Source: Brachionus plicatilis
Lineage: Eukaryota > Rotifera > Eurotatoria > Ploima > Brachionidae
Length of the DNA stretch: 64,000 nt
Direction of reading: 5' to 3'
Assembly: GCA_010279815.1 (NCBI GenBank)
Contig: QEOQ01000204.1
Span: forward strand, 1,603,006-1,667,005
Under the pieces are notes generated by a model. The model was not told where the DNA came from. It searched no databases and worked only from the letters and a program-made list of their open reading frames with translations. The position numbers and the translations under genes were made by a program. Position 1 is the stretch's first letter. Each line of letters opens with the position of its first letter. Of the stretch, positions 23,900-35,049 are shown piece after piece.

Positions 23900-25140
23900 T
23901 CTCTATAACATTATAAAAAAGTAATTGCTGACGGTTTTAAGAAAAGTTTCTTCGAATTTAAATACTCGATTATTACATGAAATCTTTTAAATTCAGAAGC
24001 CTTTTAGCTTCTTAAATATGTGAGCTAATTGATTTGGTAACAAAGTTTACTTTGATAAGTTTTCCTAAAATTCAAAAGCTAATATAATTTTTTAGATGTA
24101 AAAGAAAATTATTTCACATATTCGAAAACTTTTTTTGATTTATTTTTAAAAAAATAATTGCAATAATTAAATCTGATTGATTTTTGTGATTAAAAAAGTT
24201 TTCAATTAATTCTAATAAAAATTTCGAATTCAAAAGACTTTTTTATTTTTTGAAAAAGTTTACATAATCTAAATTTATTGTTTACACTTGTTAAGTGAAA
24301 ATGCTTTCCGGGCTTTTCTAATAAATTAAATTCTCTAATTAGACTCTTTTAGAATTAAATGAGCAGTTACTTTTTAAGAAATTTCTTTTTTTTTAGAAAA
24401 AAATTCAAACCGTTAATGTGTGTTCTATTCACTTGAATTTTTAAGACTTTTATAAAATTACACTTGCAAGTGAAATTTTAATTAAATAAACTTAAACTAT
24501 TTATTATTAGTGCCATTAAATGTAATCTTAAAGTTATGCTGATAAATGCTGATGTTAAAATGTTGATAAAATCAGGTAGGATCATAGTTTTCTTTTTAAT
24601 TTTCATTAAAATGTCCTATTTTTAGACTTTAAAACCAAATGTAACCTAAATCGAAAAATTTTTTTATACTCTCTTTAAAATCTAGTTTATTTTCAATTTT
24701 AAAATAGAAACATTTTCGAAATATTGCTATTGATTTATCGTATTTTGATAAAATTCTCTAAATAAAAAGTTTTGTTTTAACAATTTTTAAAGTTCAATTT
24801 TAATTGTAAAAGAATAAATGACTTTCCTTAAAGATATTAGTTTTATCTTGATTATTTTTCGAGTTCAAGTTTTTTTTTTATATTTATATTAATCTCGAAA
24901 AATTTCACTTTTAAATTTAATAATTATTTTAACCAGACAAAATCAATAGTTTTATATTAATTTCAAATCAAACAAAAAATTTACTTTTTTTCTTTTTCAA
25001 ATCGATAGTTGTTTAAAAGCGCCATAGATTCAAGCAGTCAATTTATTTTCATTTAGGATTTTTTTTAAGCCAATATTTAATTGAAACAAACAAAAAATTT
25101 AAATTAACAATGTATTTTAAAATTTAAAAAGTACAGAAAG
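23900..25140. other. AT-rich intergenic DNA between the two paralogs
   Basis: No open frame or repeat boundary is supportable. It contains the upstream region of protein A and the 3' flank of protein B. Confidence 0.4.
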
Positions 25141-25147
25141 GTAGTGT

Positions 25148-28100
25148 TCAAAAAGTATGAGTGGAAAAATTTTGAATAAATTTTTTAACTCTGTGGTCCA
25201 GTTTTTCCATTTCTGCTTTAAGAAGCCTTGGTTGTTCTGAATCATCATCCCTGTCCTTATCCATCATACCGGATCTATTTCGTCTAAATTTAGACTCGGG
25301 CACAATTTTTATATAAAAATCGTTGTAATCAAATTTTGGTGCTTTGTTGCATATTTTTGCGTTTATAAATTGTTTGTGCCGTTTGGCAAAAATGGGATCT
25401 TTTTGCTTCAAAATTTCGATTTCTTTAGGACTTCGTTTCTTCAATTTATCAAGCGTTACTTGGCTCTTAGTGAGCGGAACTTCTTTGGACTTTCCAAAAG
25501 CGATGCTGTTTCGTTGATATTTGTGTTTTTCTATCAACTTCTCGTTTGTGCTCATTCCGAACGCCGACTGGACTTTCCGAGCATCTACTTTGGACGATCT
25601 TAAGTTATAACTGTTACCAAAGCGGTCATAGCTGATGCTTGCTGTCGAATTGGAAGCTGAACTGTCATTGTCGAATTTTACATGCTTCTCGTCACTATAG
25701 CTGGATGAGGAGGAATCAATGGAATCACTGCGGTTTCTTTCGATTATTTTCGATTTTAGAGCATCCATTTTTGCTTCAAAAAAAATTTTGGATCAAATTT
25801 AAATACCCCAGGTTCCGCTAATCCATCAAATCATACTCGAATTTAATTTAGTTTTGGAAAAATAATAAACTTTAAAATTGAATTTTGTTTAAATATTAAA
25901 TTAAAGCTATTTGTTCTAGACGGATTATCGAAAAAAAAATAAAAGCCGCATTAATTCAATTTATTAATTGCTCTTTCTCTCTCTTTGGTAAAATAAAAAA
26001 CTTCTAAGTATTCAATTTAAAATTTTTGTTTTTTTTTTTTTGATTGTTAAGCGGCTAAAAGCAATGATTAAAAAGTTGTTCCCAAGACAAAACATTAGAA
26101 TAATTCAAATTTTTTTTTCAAAAATGCCCTTAAAATTATTGTAATTTTTAGTTTGATTTCATCGTAGAACGCCCAGGATTTCACTTCAAAATCAAGAAGA
26201 ATTGAAAAAATTTATTTACTCCTCTATTTAAATATTTGTGTATGAAAATTATCTTTTGAAAATTTTAAATGCATGAAAAATAAAGAAGGGATTATCGTTC
26301 TAAAATTATTGGATCATTGTTCTTTATTTCTTATTTTCAGAAATCTTAAACTTTAAAAAAGATTTTAAATTTATTAAGAAAAAATCAAATTTTCATTTTA
26401 ATTCTTTATTCTCAAATTTGCTCAAAATTGAAAAAAACAAAGAATCGATATATTCAATTTTGATTTGTTTTTTTATTCAATATTTATATCTAAAAAGGAA
26501 ATGTAAAATATTAAAAAATTTCAATTCCAAAAAAAAATTGATTTGATCATTTCGATTCGAATAAATAATTGCATACAAGTTGAGAAAATAAATTTTTTAT
26601 TATGTTTTCAAATTTTAAAATTGGTTTATAATCTATTTGACTAAGGCAATTTTAATGCGTAGAAGATAGAATAAAAATCAAGTGAAAATTACCTTACTTT
26701 TGCTTAAAAAAATAATTTTGTGTCATTAATTGAGAAAAAAATGAATTTTTTCAAGTTTGGAGCTATCAAGTGGACAAAATTTGAAATTTTTATAAACAAA
26801 TTTCGATACTAGAAATTAGTTAAATATGTTTCTTTAAAAGTTTGTAATTGATCTATTCAAAAATTTGAATATAATTATTTTTAAATCAAAATTTTGAATT
26901 TTGAATTAATCCCAATAAATTTAAAATCGTTAAAATTTAAAAAAAAATTTAAAATCGAAAATCACTGTAAAAGTACAAAATATAGTATTTTTTCTTATAA
27001 AGTTTCAATTGATAGCAAAAAAAAAGAATCGAATTTTATTTGAAAAATTCCAAAAAATAAAGAAAATGATTTATAAATTATTAACCATTCATAAATGACT
27101 ACATTCGTAAATTAGTTGATTTTACCTTTAAGAAACAAGTCTAAATAAAACATTTAATGATCAGCTTTTAATTTATTCTTTTTTTTGTTTTGTTGTTTAA
27201 AAGTTATACACAAAAGTGAAAGTTTTTCTTTTACTTTTACTAAATCCAAAGGCGATGAATTGTCCATTATTTTAGACAAAATTCTCAATTAAAAATTTTA
27301 TTTATTTTTTTATTTTCTTTTTTGTAAATAAATGTGTTTATTTTAAAAATTTTTATTATTTTTTCTATATTTAAGTAATTCAATTTTTTTGTCTTTGTGT
27401 GCAATAATTTTTTCAAGTTCACTAAAATCACATTTAACAGCTAGACGTTACGAAAAAGTGGATTTTACCTTTGAATCTTTCATAACTACCTCAAAAAATG
27501 GGTTGAGTTATTTTTTAAATTAGGTTTCTTTAAATTCAAAGATATTTACAAAATTAGTTTTAATAAATTGAGGTTTCGCACAGAATTCTGTTGCCATTTT
27601 TTCCTGGAACCGGGCTTTTCTAACTGCCATGACTTTCCTATGTTTGTTATTTTAAAGCCTATTATATCTAAATGTAATCAAGATTGCTTGAATTATACAA
27701 AACAAATAATACGCAAAAAATTTTAAAGACTAATAAAATAATTAAGAGAATCAGTTTTTAGGCTTAATCGTAAGGAATTACGCATTTATAACAGAGTTTT
27801 ATGTAAAAAAATTCATATTACTCATAAGGCTACTATGCTAATTTATGCCATACAAAATTTTTATTAGTCAAATAAAGGATTGACATTTTAAATTTTGAAA
27901 AAAAAAATTTAAAAACTTTTCAAGACAATACTAGCTATCATTTATAAAAAAATAGCAAAAAAAATTTTAAACTCGAATACCTAAATTATAACCTGAAAGC
28001 TGGAGCTTTTCCTGTTTTTGACATTTTTTAACCCTCTTGCTCTTTTCCATTTTTGACTGATTATCATTATTTATATCACATAGATCTAGGTTTAGAAGAG

Positions 28101-28751
28101 GCTTTAGTTTTTTAGATTAATTTTAATTTAAGCTAAATTTTAAAGATAAACATAATTTTTAAAATCTGGTTTTGAAAGCATTAACTTTAGACCTGACAAC
28201 ATTTTTACAAAAATGTTCAAAAAGATACAATTTATTGATCAAATCAAAATATGAATTTGAAAACAATTTCTTAAAAAAAATCGCCCCGAATTTAGCTTTT
28301 ATTTTCTTATATTATGGAAACAAAACTACAAATATACAATACCAGAAAATTTGAAAAAAATCTAACAACTTTTATGGTAAAATAAAAATTTTAATTGAAT
28401 AAATAAAAGCAGTTCCCTTATTTAAAAAAAGATTTCATTTTGTTTGATAGTTGCTCCCAATCAAAAATTACCTTTGTTCTGAAGCATGATTTCATGCTCG
28501 GTATGGTACTCTTTTGAACAATCGGCATATCCACTATTAGTAGTAATATCCTTGGCCATTCGGGCAGCGTCATTTCTTGTCGCAATTAAATTAAGAAAAT
28601 TAAATTTTGCTTCCATATTCATTGTCTTAAATCTAGACAAGAGCTTTTTTTCTTCAATCCGATTTTTTACAACTGCACGGGCTTCATTCACTGAAACTGC
28701 CTTATGGCTGGACAGATCAGCTTCCATTTCAAAAAAAGCCTGCATGTACAT
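25148..28751 (-). CDS. Unknown protein B of a tandem DPIF-motif pair (two exons)
   Basis: Exon 1 (28751-28472) begins MYMQAFFEMEADLSSHKAVS and ends AACAAAG|gtaatt in phase 1. Exon 2 (25773-25148) follows ttttttgaag. The total is 906 nt (301 aa) with no internal stop. Exon 2 starts with a Ser/Asp-rich low-complexity region, then a basic region, then DPIFAKRHKQFINAKICNKA with PKFDYND. It ends LDHRVKKFIQNFSTHTF. The DPIF block is about two-thirds identical to that of protein A, and both genes have a charged first exon ending in phase 1 in the same orientation, so they are tandem duplicates. The 2.7-kb intron is AT-rich and empty. Exon 2 alone could start at ATG 25768. Function is unknown. Confidence 0.6.
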
Positions 28752-29363
28752 TTTTTGACAATTTTATTTACAATAGGAAATTTCTAATAAGCTTTAATTC
28801 AGAAATGTTTAAGTGTTAACTTAGTCCTTATTTAACATGGAAAAATTTAAACAAACATTCTGAAATTAAAATAAACATTGGATAGACATTAGATATTAGG
28901 TAAAAATTCTCGAGTGGATTAAATTTTAATTGCTTTTAATCGGTACACAAATTGAAAAAAAGTGATTATAAAAATCCGTAGACAATTAAGTTTTTTCAGG
29001 TAAGGCATTTGTAAAAACTAAATAAAAATACATTTTGATTTTTGTTATTTATCAATTTAATTTTATTTTATATAAAACAAAAAAAGGGTATTTTATCGTT
29101 CATTAAATTTTAGGCCTAAATGAAGATTTTTAAAATGATTTTTTATAATTAATGGGTATTTTTAATAAAATCTAAAATAAACAAATTTATTTAAAATGAA
29201 CAAGTAAATTTAAAAATATAAAAATTCATCTTTTTCGATTTTCATCTTTTTTTTCTTCACAAATTCTAAAATTTTATTTCATTTAATAAGATTAAATTTG
29301 AATAAGATATCCTTTATTTGGTCTTTCCAAAAGGTAAGTAAGATCCAAACTTAAGGTTTTTAG

Positions 29364-29580
29364 AATTTTTTAAGATCACAAGCTATTTCAGCTCGGTAGA
29401 GTGGCACAAATAGGGCAGTGTGAAATTTCATACAAAACTTCCAATATAAAAATAAAAAATTGTATAACTTTTGTTTTAAATGTCAAAAACTTGTTCTACA
29501 GATAAAACAAAGTGAAACAAATTTTGTTTCACCTAATGCAGAAGTCTGCAAAATCTGTGCAATTAATCGTTGCCCCTAAA
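29364..29580. repeat. Dispersed repeat, copy 1
   Basis: It contains CAAGCTATTTCAGCTCGGTA, GAGTGGCAC and GTGAAATTTCAT and ends GCAGAAGTCTGCAAAATCTG. Closely similar sequence lies at 35450-35605 and, inverted, at 35885-36030. No terminal repeats are resolved for this copy. Confidence 0.6.
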
Positions 29581-29798
29581 ACACAGATTCTTAACCTGGA
29601 TTCAAAAAAACATTTTTTTTTTCCATTTTTATCTAAATTATCGACACAAAACAAAATTCAAGAAATTAAGTTTTAATGAAAATTTTAATTATTTTTTCTC
29701 TTAAATAATAAAATTTTTGACGGCTTAAACAGACAGATTCCAAAGCTTTTAAATAATTCGAAAAATATAACTTAACCATCAAACATCTCAGCAGATGT

Positions 29799-29885
29799 AG
29801 ATGACCAACTCGATGCAGTAATCTCTGTGTCAGGTCAGAGTCGTTGCTCAAAAGGTACTAGAAATGGAAATGAACGCCTCCCCAT
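29799..29885. repeat. SINE 3'-part, copy 1
   Basis: About 85 bp (GACCAACTCGATGCAGTAAT through GCGCCTCCCC-like ACGCCTCCCC) are nearly identical to 31226-31312. There the same sequence forms the 3' part of a tRNA-like SINE, so this is a 5'-truncated copy. Confidence 0.6.
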
Positions 29886-30596
29886 AATTCGAATCGAATA
29901 ATGAACTAAATTTATTAAAATCTCCGTTCAAAACATCATGTGACAAATCTTCTGGTTTCATAATTAACATTAACATTTCTCTGTGATTATCATCTCGTTT
30001 TTTTTATCCCGAAAAAATTATCCCGTTTTTTTTATACCAACAAAAAAATAAGAATATTATCCCGTTTTTTTTTTTCCGACATATAAAATAAGAAATAATT
30101 AAGACAATTAAAATTTATTTAATATATAAAAAAAATTGTAATATAATAAAAAATTAAATTCATTAAGAAAATTTAAAACTCCTAAAATTAAGGATTACTT
30201 GAATATCTGTCCAAAAAATCCAGGTCTTTTCTTTGATTTTCCTCATTTCTAATTTTACTGATCAAACTTGCTTTTGCTGATTCTTGGTCAATTTTTGATA
30301 ATGCCATTTTTCGCCCATAACTTCTTTGCTTCATTCTTGATATCCGAATCTGTTAGACCTTCTTTTCTCTCAGCAATTGATCTTTCAACACGTTCTTGTT
30401 TATCTCGTTTGACTTGTCTCATTCTTTCTAAATTTTCATTATTTTTTAGTGACTCAATTATATTAAAAGAATAGTTATTATCACTCAAATCTAGTTCAGA
30501 TGAATAACTTGCTAAATTTCTAACAGTTTCTAAATTCGCATAAGCTAATTCGCATGAAATATGAGGAATATTTTGTTCTGGTCAAGATAAATTTCA

Positions 30597-31083
30597 GCCC
30601 GTATAACCGAATGGTTGGCATTGTGAATTTTGGTACAAAAATCAAAAACAAAATATTAAAAGTGCCAAAGCTTAAGTTCTGAAGGATCAAAACATATTCC
30701 GTAAATTGTATTCTGATACATCCTTTGTACCACCAATATACGGATTCTTCAAATCTCTGCAAAATTCAAAACATTGTAACTTTTAGTACAAAAAACAAAA
30801 ACAAAATATAAAACACGCCAGGTCTTTAATCTGGACCGACTATAACATGTTCTGTAAATTGTAGCAACTGATACATCCTCTGTACCACTACTTAAATTTG
30901 AGTTAGATTTTTAGTATAATATAATATCCCAAATTTACAATTTTCTGAGTTTTGCAGAAACAGTATATTGGTGGTACAAAGGATGTATCAGTTGCTAAAA
31001 TTTACAGAACCTGTTTGATCCTTCAGAACCTTAAGCTTTGGCACTTTTAATATTTTGTTTTTGATTTTTGTACCAAAATTCAC
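30597..31083. repeat. Fold-back repeat with ~120-bp arms
   Basis: The arm GTGAATTTTGGTACAAAAAT through TTTGTACCACCAATATACG (30597-30733) is nearly the exact complement of 30963-31083. A third, more diverged direct copy occupies about 30775-30900 in between. The transcript would form a long hairpin. It lies inside the ATCCCG transposon and abuts a tRNA-like SINE. Confidence 0.7.
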
Positions 31084-31320
31084 TATGCCCGAATGGTTTG
31101 TGTGTTAGTCATGCAAGCAGAGGATCGGGGTTTAGAAACCCGCTGAGGGTGGAAAAATCTTCAAAATATCTCTACCGTAGTGGGCGAAAGTTTAAAACCC
31201 ATTCATCATTAAAAAAGGGGAACCGGTTTCGACCAACTCGATGCAGTAATCTCTGTGTCAGGTCAGAGTCGTTGCTCAAAAGGTACTAGAAAAGGAAATG
31301 AGCGCCTCCCCATTATCTAA
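31084..31320 (+). mobile_element. tRNA-derived SINE-like element
   Basis: The head CCCGAATGGTTTGTGTGTTA with GTCATGCAAGCAGAGGATC and GGGGTTTAGAAACCCGCTG has the spacing and a B-box-like GGTTTAGAAACC of a tRNA-derived pol III promoter. A unique body follows, ending CGACCAACTCGATGCAGTAA through GCGCCTCCCC. The 3' part recurs at 29799-29885. An acceptable cloverleaf was not established, so a functional tRNA is not claimed. Confidence 0.5.
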
Positions 31321-32558
31321 AAGGATAGAAAGGGACATATTATAATTAAAATAGATTTTGTTCTGGTAATTCAAAATCTTCCTCTTCTTCTTCAATTTCA
31401 ACAAATGAGGCGATATTTTGTCTTTCAAATCAATCCTCATAAGTATATTGTATATACTTACTCAAACTGAATTATCATGAGTTTTTTATTAAAGTACTTA
31501 TTTTTAAACTTTTTTTTTATTCATTGTATCCTTTTATACATTTAAATTTTTCTAATTTAATTTTGAGCAAGCAGGCTGAAAAGAGGGTTTTTTTGCCGCT
31601 CGGATAAGCCTGTGGAAATAACTCTCCTAAATTATTTAATAAATACAAATAAAAAAATAAATAATTTTTTATTTATAAGAAATTAGTAGTCAATTATCTC
31701 TTTTTGATTTATATAATTTCAAGCAAGTAAATTTAAAAAAATCCGAAATATGAAGTTTTAGCTACCAAGATAAATAGAAAAAAAATTTCAGACATCATTT
31801 TTAAGCAAGAAATTCATGTAAAAATCTAGCTAAGAAAATAAGATAATTTTCTAATTTATCAAAACGGGTTAATTTTCTAAAAAAAGAAAATGTGATTTTT
31901 TTGTGAAATAACAAAAACGGGATAATTGTTTCGGGATAAAAAAAGGGATGATTTTACTATTTACCAATGAATCAAACCTAAATGGAGTCAAATAATGTTC
32001 AGTGATAAAATGAGCATTGAGGTAAGATAACAGAAAAAAAATCGAATTCAGATAAGAAGGATGCCATTAGAGAACCATATTAAAGAATGTATTATTTAAA
32101 TAATAAAGCAACGAAGTGGTTACTTTTATCAAGAGAAGATGAGAATTTCTAAATCTAACAAGATAATGTCCCTTGCTATCGAGCCAGATAAGTGAAGGAA
32201 TGATTTTAGAAGCAAAATATTTAAATAAGCCGAAAAAAAATGTCTTAAAATTAAAATCTTAACCTATTCTATGACAGTTCAAATCAAAATAGAAGCTAAA
32301 AAAATCAAGCGTTTCTTAACTTTTTCACAATACTGTAATTTTTATTTTTTTAACAAAATCAAAATTATAACTCAAATGTTCTTTGTATATTAGTTGAAAT
32401 GCAATTTATAAACTTCTAAATTCATAATCATTATTAGTTAAAAGAGAATATATTATTTTCTAGCAACTATACCTTTAGGAATTTTTTTATTTTTTGAATT
32501 CATAAAAGATCTTGAATTTTAATTTAAAATTATAAAAAATACATTTTCACTATTTTAA

Positions 32559-33467
32559 ATGATTAAAGATCGTCTAGCAGAATTGAAGGAGAAAGCTAAA
32601 TTTAATCAAGATCTCAGTCAAGATTATCAACCCCAAAATGCTTTTATGAAAGATTTTTTTGACCAAGTAAATATTGTTGAAAAAAATATTGAACTTTGCC
32701 AAAAACAAGTTACAGAAATTGAAAATGTTACTGGTCAAATTTCCAAAAGTGCAGTCATCGATCAAGATTTAAAAACAAGATTAGACGAACTAATCGAACT
32801 TGTAAAAAATACAGTACGGACAATCAAGCTAGAAATAAAACAAATAAATGGACAGCAAAATAAAGAAAAATGTCCCAAGATGAAAATAGAATACCGTATT
32901 GAAAAGGCACAGTATGATTATTTATCCCATTCATTATTTACTTTAATTTCAAATTTCAATAAAATTCAACTAGAATACAGAGAAATGCATAAAAATAGAA
33001 TAGTTCGTCAGTTTGAAATTCAAGGTAGGGAAGCAAATGAGGAGGAATTAGACAGTTTACTGGAGTCCGGAACTGATAATGTTTTTTCGTACGAATTATT
33101 AAAGGAAACTCAACTATCTAAACAAATACTTCAGGATGTAAATAAAAGACATGACGAATTTTTGAGGATAGAAAAAAAGATCAATGAAATCCATCAAATG
33201 TTTTTAGATTTGGAATTTTTGGTAGAATCTCAGGGTGAGATTATCAATAGAATTGAACAAAATACTGGAGAAGCAGTAGTTGATACCGAAAAAGCAAATG
33301 ATTTAATCGAAAAGACAATAATTGCTAGAAAAAAACGCAAAAAATGTGTTAGAATAACAATAATTATTTTTATTTGTTTGGCTGCAGTTATAATTTCAAT
33401 TTTTTTAATTTATATTTTTTGTTATTTTGTTTTTCTTAATGTTTCGAAAAAGTTTTTGCCTTTTTAA
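32559..33467 (+). CDS. Syntaxin (Qa-SNARE, plasma-membrane type), intronless
   Basis: Qa-SNAREs pair with SNAP-25-type and VAMP SNAREs to drive membrane fusion, usually exocytosis for this subfamily. The 302-aa frame starts MIKDRLAEL, as syntaxins 1-4 do. It has an Habc-like helical region (about 28-150) and a SNARE motif about 183-250 (ETQLSKQILQDVNKRHDEFL, then FLVESQGEIINRIEQN) with the zero-layer Gln at residue 225. A basic stretch RKKRKK and a membrane anchor (about 265-287) follow. Unusually, about 15 residues follow the anchor (…NVSKKFLPF), whereas syntaxins normally stop close to it. The whole gene is one exon, unlike its neighbours, consistent with a retrocopy; the frame is intact. 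The subfamily is inferred. Confidence 0.9.
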   Translation: MIKDRLAELKEKAKFNQDLSQDYQPQNAFMKDFFDQVNIVEKNIELCQKQVTEIENVTGQISKSAVIDQDLKTRLDELIELVKNTVRTIKLEIKQINGQQNKEKCPKMKIEYRIEKAQYDYLSHSLFTLISNFNKIQLEYREMHKNRIVRQFEIQGREANEEELDSLLESGTDNVFSYELLKETQLSKQILQDVNKRHDEFLRIEKKINEIHQMFLDLEFLVESQGEIINRIEQNTGEAVVDTEKANDLIEKTIIARKKRKKCVRITIIIFICLAAVIISIFLIYIFCYFVFLNVSKKFLPF

Positions 33468-33688
33468 AATAATCTCAATGAATGGAGAAATTATTAATTT
33501 TAAATAAAATTACATTTAAATTTGCTTTTACACTGAGAATAATTAAAATAAAATTCCTATTGTATTCAGTGATAGTACGCTTTTAAAAAAATTTGAAAAT
33601 GTTCAATTTTATAAAGAAAAAGCTAATAAATGGATCAGCGTTGAATAATTTCTAAAGAGTACTCTATCGAAGTATTTTTCATTGACTA

Positions 33689-33855
33689 CAGTACAATTTA
33701 AAACTTTGTACATTTCTTTTCCTCGATTCTTCCTCAACTTTTCCTTTCCTTTCCTTGAATTGAAGAAAGGAATAGTCGAGGAAAAGAAAAGTTGAAGAAG
33801 AGTCGAAGAAGAGTTGAAGAACAAAATGTGTACAAGTTAGTTTTAATTTGTACTG
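33689..33855. mobile_element. 167-bp mariner-type MITE
   Basis: The inverted ends CAGTACAATTTAAAAC and GTTTTAATTTGTACTG are flanked by TA on both sides (33687-33688 and 33856-33857), as for Tc1/mariner insertions. The core is a strong pyrimidine tract (TTTCCTTTCCTTTCC) followed by its purine-rich complement (GAAGAAGAGTCGAAGAAGAG), so the whole element can form one hairpin. It lies in the 3' flank of the syntaxin gene. Confidence 0.65.
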
Positions 33856-34074
33856 TACTATATTTTGTCACAAATGAACAAAATAAATGAAAACCGATTA
33901 TTTTTTTGAGATAATGTTACTGTTAATTTAATAAGTAATAAATTTGTTAATTTATATACCAAAAAAAATCCAAAATTTGTTAATTTTTGTCTAAAATTGT
34001 TATTTTGTGACTAATTTATTTAATATAAATAACTAGTATATTTTAAGTAAAAAGTAAAAAGGTCGAAAAGGGTC

Positions 34075-34135
34075 TTTTATTCTGAAGGAGCACTAGCTCG
34101 ATACAGATAAACAAATAAATAAATAAATTTGCAAA
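34075..34135 (+). mobile_element. LINE 3' terminus only
   Basis: The marker TCTGAAGGAGCACTAGCTCG is followed by ATACAGATAAA and a (CAAATAAATAAATAAAT) tail. It is the extreme 3' end of the LINE family seen at 12446-12837, severely 5'-truncated. Confidence 0.6.
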
Positions 34136-34139
34136 ATTT

Positions 34140-34330
34140 TTTTGTTAACAAAAAAAATTAAAGTCAAGTCAATTGACTTTTTTTAAAAAAAAATATTTAA
34201 AGTCATGTCAATTGACTTTTTAAAAAAAAAAAAAAATTTGAAGTCAATAAAAATTTGAAGTCAAGTCAGTGACTTGACTTTGAAAAGACTTTAAAATGAC
34301 TTTTTTTTTTGACTTTTGCCCAAGTCTGAT
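34140..34330. repeat. AAGTCAAGTC-rich repeat block
   Basis: Multiple GTCAAGTCAATTGACTTT and GACTTGACTTT words in both orientations, with A/T homopolymers. It belongs to the same AAGTC-word family that occurs at 18780-19030, 35115-35190, 38540-38760, 52495-52780 and 58905-59195. Confidence 0.55.
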
Positions 34331-34355
34331 TATTTATTATTATTTTTAGTCTAAT

Positions 34356-34577
34356 TTAAAAAAAAAAAACTACACAAAAAATCACTGCATTACTAGAGCT
34401 TTTAGCTTTTGGAGGCCTACTAGCTTTTTTTTTTTGAGCCAAAGGAACATTTTTGAACTTTAAAAGTATTTCCACTAATTTCTGATGAGCTGCGCCAGAA
34501 TAAACAAGCTTAAACTGTTTACAAAGTTTTTTTAAGTCGGCCGCTCTTAGCGTCATGTCATATTTTGGAATATCCAT
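34356..34577 (-). CDS. Small SAP-like protein
   Basis: An ATG-started frame of 73 codons reads YDMTLRAADLKKLCKQFKLV, then GAAHQKLVEILLKFKN, and ends with a basic tail (KKKASRPPKAKSSS). The helix-turn-helix pattern L..ADLKKLCK...L...G....LVEILL resembles a SAP domain, a DNA-binding module of nuclear proteins and some transposon proteins. The last residues are hydrophobic, copied from an A-run, so the true end may differ. It sits among MITEs and may be transposon-derived. Confidence 0.4.
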   Translation of the reverse strand: MDIPKYDMTLRAADLKKLCKQFKLVYSGAAHQKLVEILLKFKNVPLAQKKKASRPPKAKSSSNAVIFCVVFFF

Positions 34578-34859
34578 TTTTTTGGTCAGATTAAAAATAT
34601 TTATTTAAATTTAAAATAGTTTTGGTTGAAATTAAACAATAAGAAACAAAAAAAAAAATTTAGACACAAAATTAACAAAAAAAATAGTCAATTTTTTTAT
34701 GTAAATTATGTAAGACACATTTTAGCAAATTTAGTCAATTTTTAACAATTTTTGCAGGGAGGGTAACTAAGACTCGATTTTTTTAAGCAATAAAATCAAA
34801 TGAGTTGTATTTAAGATACTGCGGCATAGTAAAATTTGCACAAAAAATAGATTAAAAAT

Positions 34860-35049
34860 TAGTTTTGTGAAACGGAGTGACGGTGGCATTGACTGAATTT
34901 CTTTTAGCTGTTTAAATGAAAAGGAATCTTATTGATTTTACCAAATACTTTCAAAATTGGTTAAATATTAATAAATTAGTTTTTGATTTGATTTAAGCAC
35001 TTTTCAGGATGACGACGCCAATGCCACCGCCGACCGGTTACCAACACTA
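34860..35049. mobile_element. 190-bp hAT-type MITE
   Basis: Starts TTAGTTTTGTGAAACGGAGT (TAGTGTTGGGAAACGGAG-like) and ends CGGTTACCAACACTA, with GGTGGCATTGA near the left mirrored by CAATGCCACCG near the right. Flanks TTAAAAAT (34852-34859) and ATAAAAAT (35050-35057) match at 7 of 8 positions. It is the uninterrupted homolog of the LINE-split copy at 12362-12992. Confidence 0.6.

Larger units (their letters stand above)
30195..31425 (-). pseudogene. Transposon-encoded protein remnant (split and frameshifted)
   Basis: A minus-strand acidic N-terminal piece (FERQNIASFVEIEEEEEDFE, about 31425-31350) is separated by nested repeats from a second piece. That piece reads ASYSSELDLSDNNYSFNIIE, then RMRQVKRDKQERVERSIAER, then DIKNEAKKLWAKNG. 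A frameshift leads to ALSKIDQESAKASLISKIRN and DFLDRYSSNP before a stop near 30195. The acidic start and basic helical end recall accessory proteins of DNA transposons, but I cannot assign a family. Confidence 0.45.
29989..31955. mobile_element. DNA transposon with ATCCCG-rich inverted ends, broken by nested insertions
   Basis: The left end reads ATCATCTCGTTTTTTTTATC, then CCGAAAAAATTATCCCG. The complement of the right end reads ATCATCCCTTTTTTTATCCC, then GAAACAATTATCCCG. Further ATTATCCCG or AACCCG words lie inward on both sides. The interior has a broken minus-strand gene and a fold-back plus SINE insertion at about 30520-31320. No target duplication is legible. Confidence 0.6.

Noticed and set aside
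30268..30474. Plus-strand ORF with a hydrophobic start
   Set aside because: It is the complement of the transposon-encoded basic/acidic frame on the minus strand, which has the protein-like composition.
31084..31155. Functional tRNA gene
   Set aside because: A B-box-like word and approximate spacing are present, but I could not fold a proper acceptor stem and anticodon arm; it is better explained as a SINE head.
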